Positions 5,703 to 5,712 of a DNA stretch of 5,712 nt are shown here, in pieces. Origin of the DNA: an uncultured Eubacterium sp. (GTDB taxonomy: Bacteria; Bacillota; Clostridia; Oscillospirales; Acutalibacteraceae); contig CAJTMQ010000084.1 of the NCBI GenBank assembly GCA_910577215.1, forward strand, positions 1 to 5,712, given 5' to 3'. Within the stretch, counting starts at the first letter, position 1; each line of letters opens with the position of its first letter. A model generated the notes under the pieces. It was not told the DNA's origin and did not search any database. It worked only from the letters and a program-made list of their open reading frames with translations. A program made the translations under genes and the position numbers.

Positions 5703-5712
5703 TCTTTTTGCA

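Overview
The window looks like a chromosomal segment of a low-to-medium GC Gram-positive bacterium, most likely an anaerobic Clostridia member (Oscillospiraceae/Ruminococcaceae-like is my best guess). The reasons are strong AGGAG-type ribosome binding sites, A/T-rich intergenic DNA with near-consensus sigma-A promoters, a 372-residue Bacillota-style FtsZ and a cytoplasmic GH38 alpha-mannosidase of the kind common in gut anaerobes. The taxonomic call is inference from family resemblance; no rRNA or other marker beyond FtsZ is present.

Layout. Positions 1-65 (minus) hold the first 21 codons of a histidine-phosphatase (phosphoglycerate-mutase-like) gene cut by the window edge. A 149-base divergent intergenic region (66-214) carries one minus-strand and two plus-strand promoter candidates. 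It leads to a YaiI/YqxD-family (UPF0178, PIN-like) gene at 215-643 that has no Shine-Dalgarno sequence and may be read from a leaderless transcript. A near-consensus promoter at 653-681 then starts a compact two-gene operon: a 72-residue acidic protein of unknown function (710-928) and, 9 bases later, a 1087-residue GH38 alpha-mannosidase (938-4201). This operon ends at a strong hairpin terminator (4219-4250).

On the other side of a 308-base convergent intergenic region lies ftsZ on the minus strand (4510-5628). It has its own extended -10 promoter, a strong ribosome binding site and a downstream terminator (4467-4494). An A/T-rich perfect inverted repeat (4431-4458) next to that terminator may be a back-up terminator. 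Just upstream of the ftsZ promoter are two 11-bp direct repeats that overlap short palindromes.

How the genes fit together. The alpha-mannosidase lacks a signal peptide, so it probably trims mannose from imported oligosaccharides in the cytoplasm; the small protein is co-transcribed with it but cannot be assigned. The phosphatase, the YqxD-like protein and FtsZ appear to be separate transcription units with housekeeping roles. I see no mobile element, CRISPR array, RNA gene or defence system, and no clear new biological system. The most worthwhile leads are the small operon partner of the mannosidase, the apparently leaderless yqxD start, the repeats at the ftsZ promoter and the altered FtsZ C-terminal peptide.
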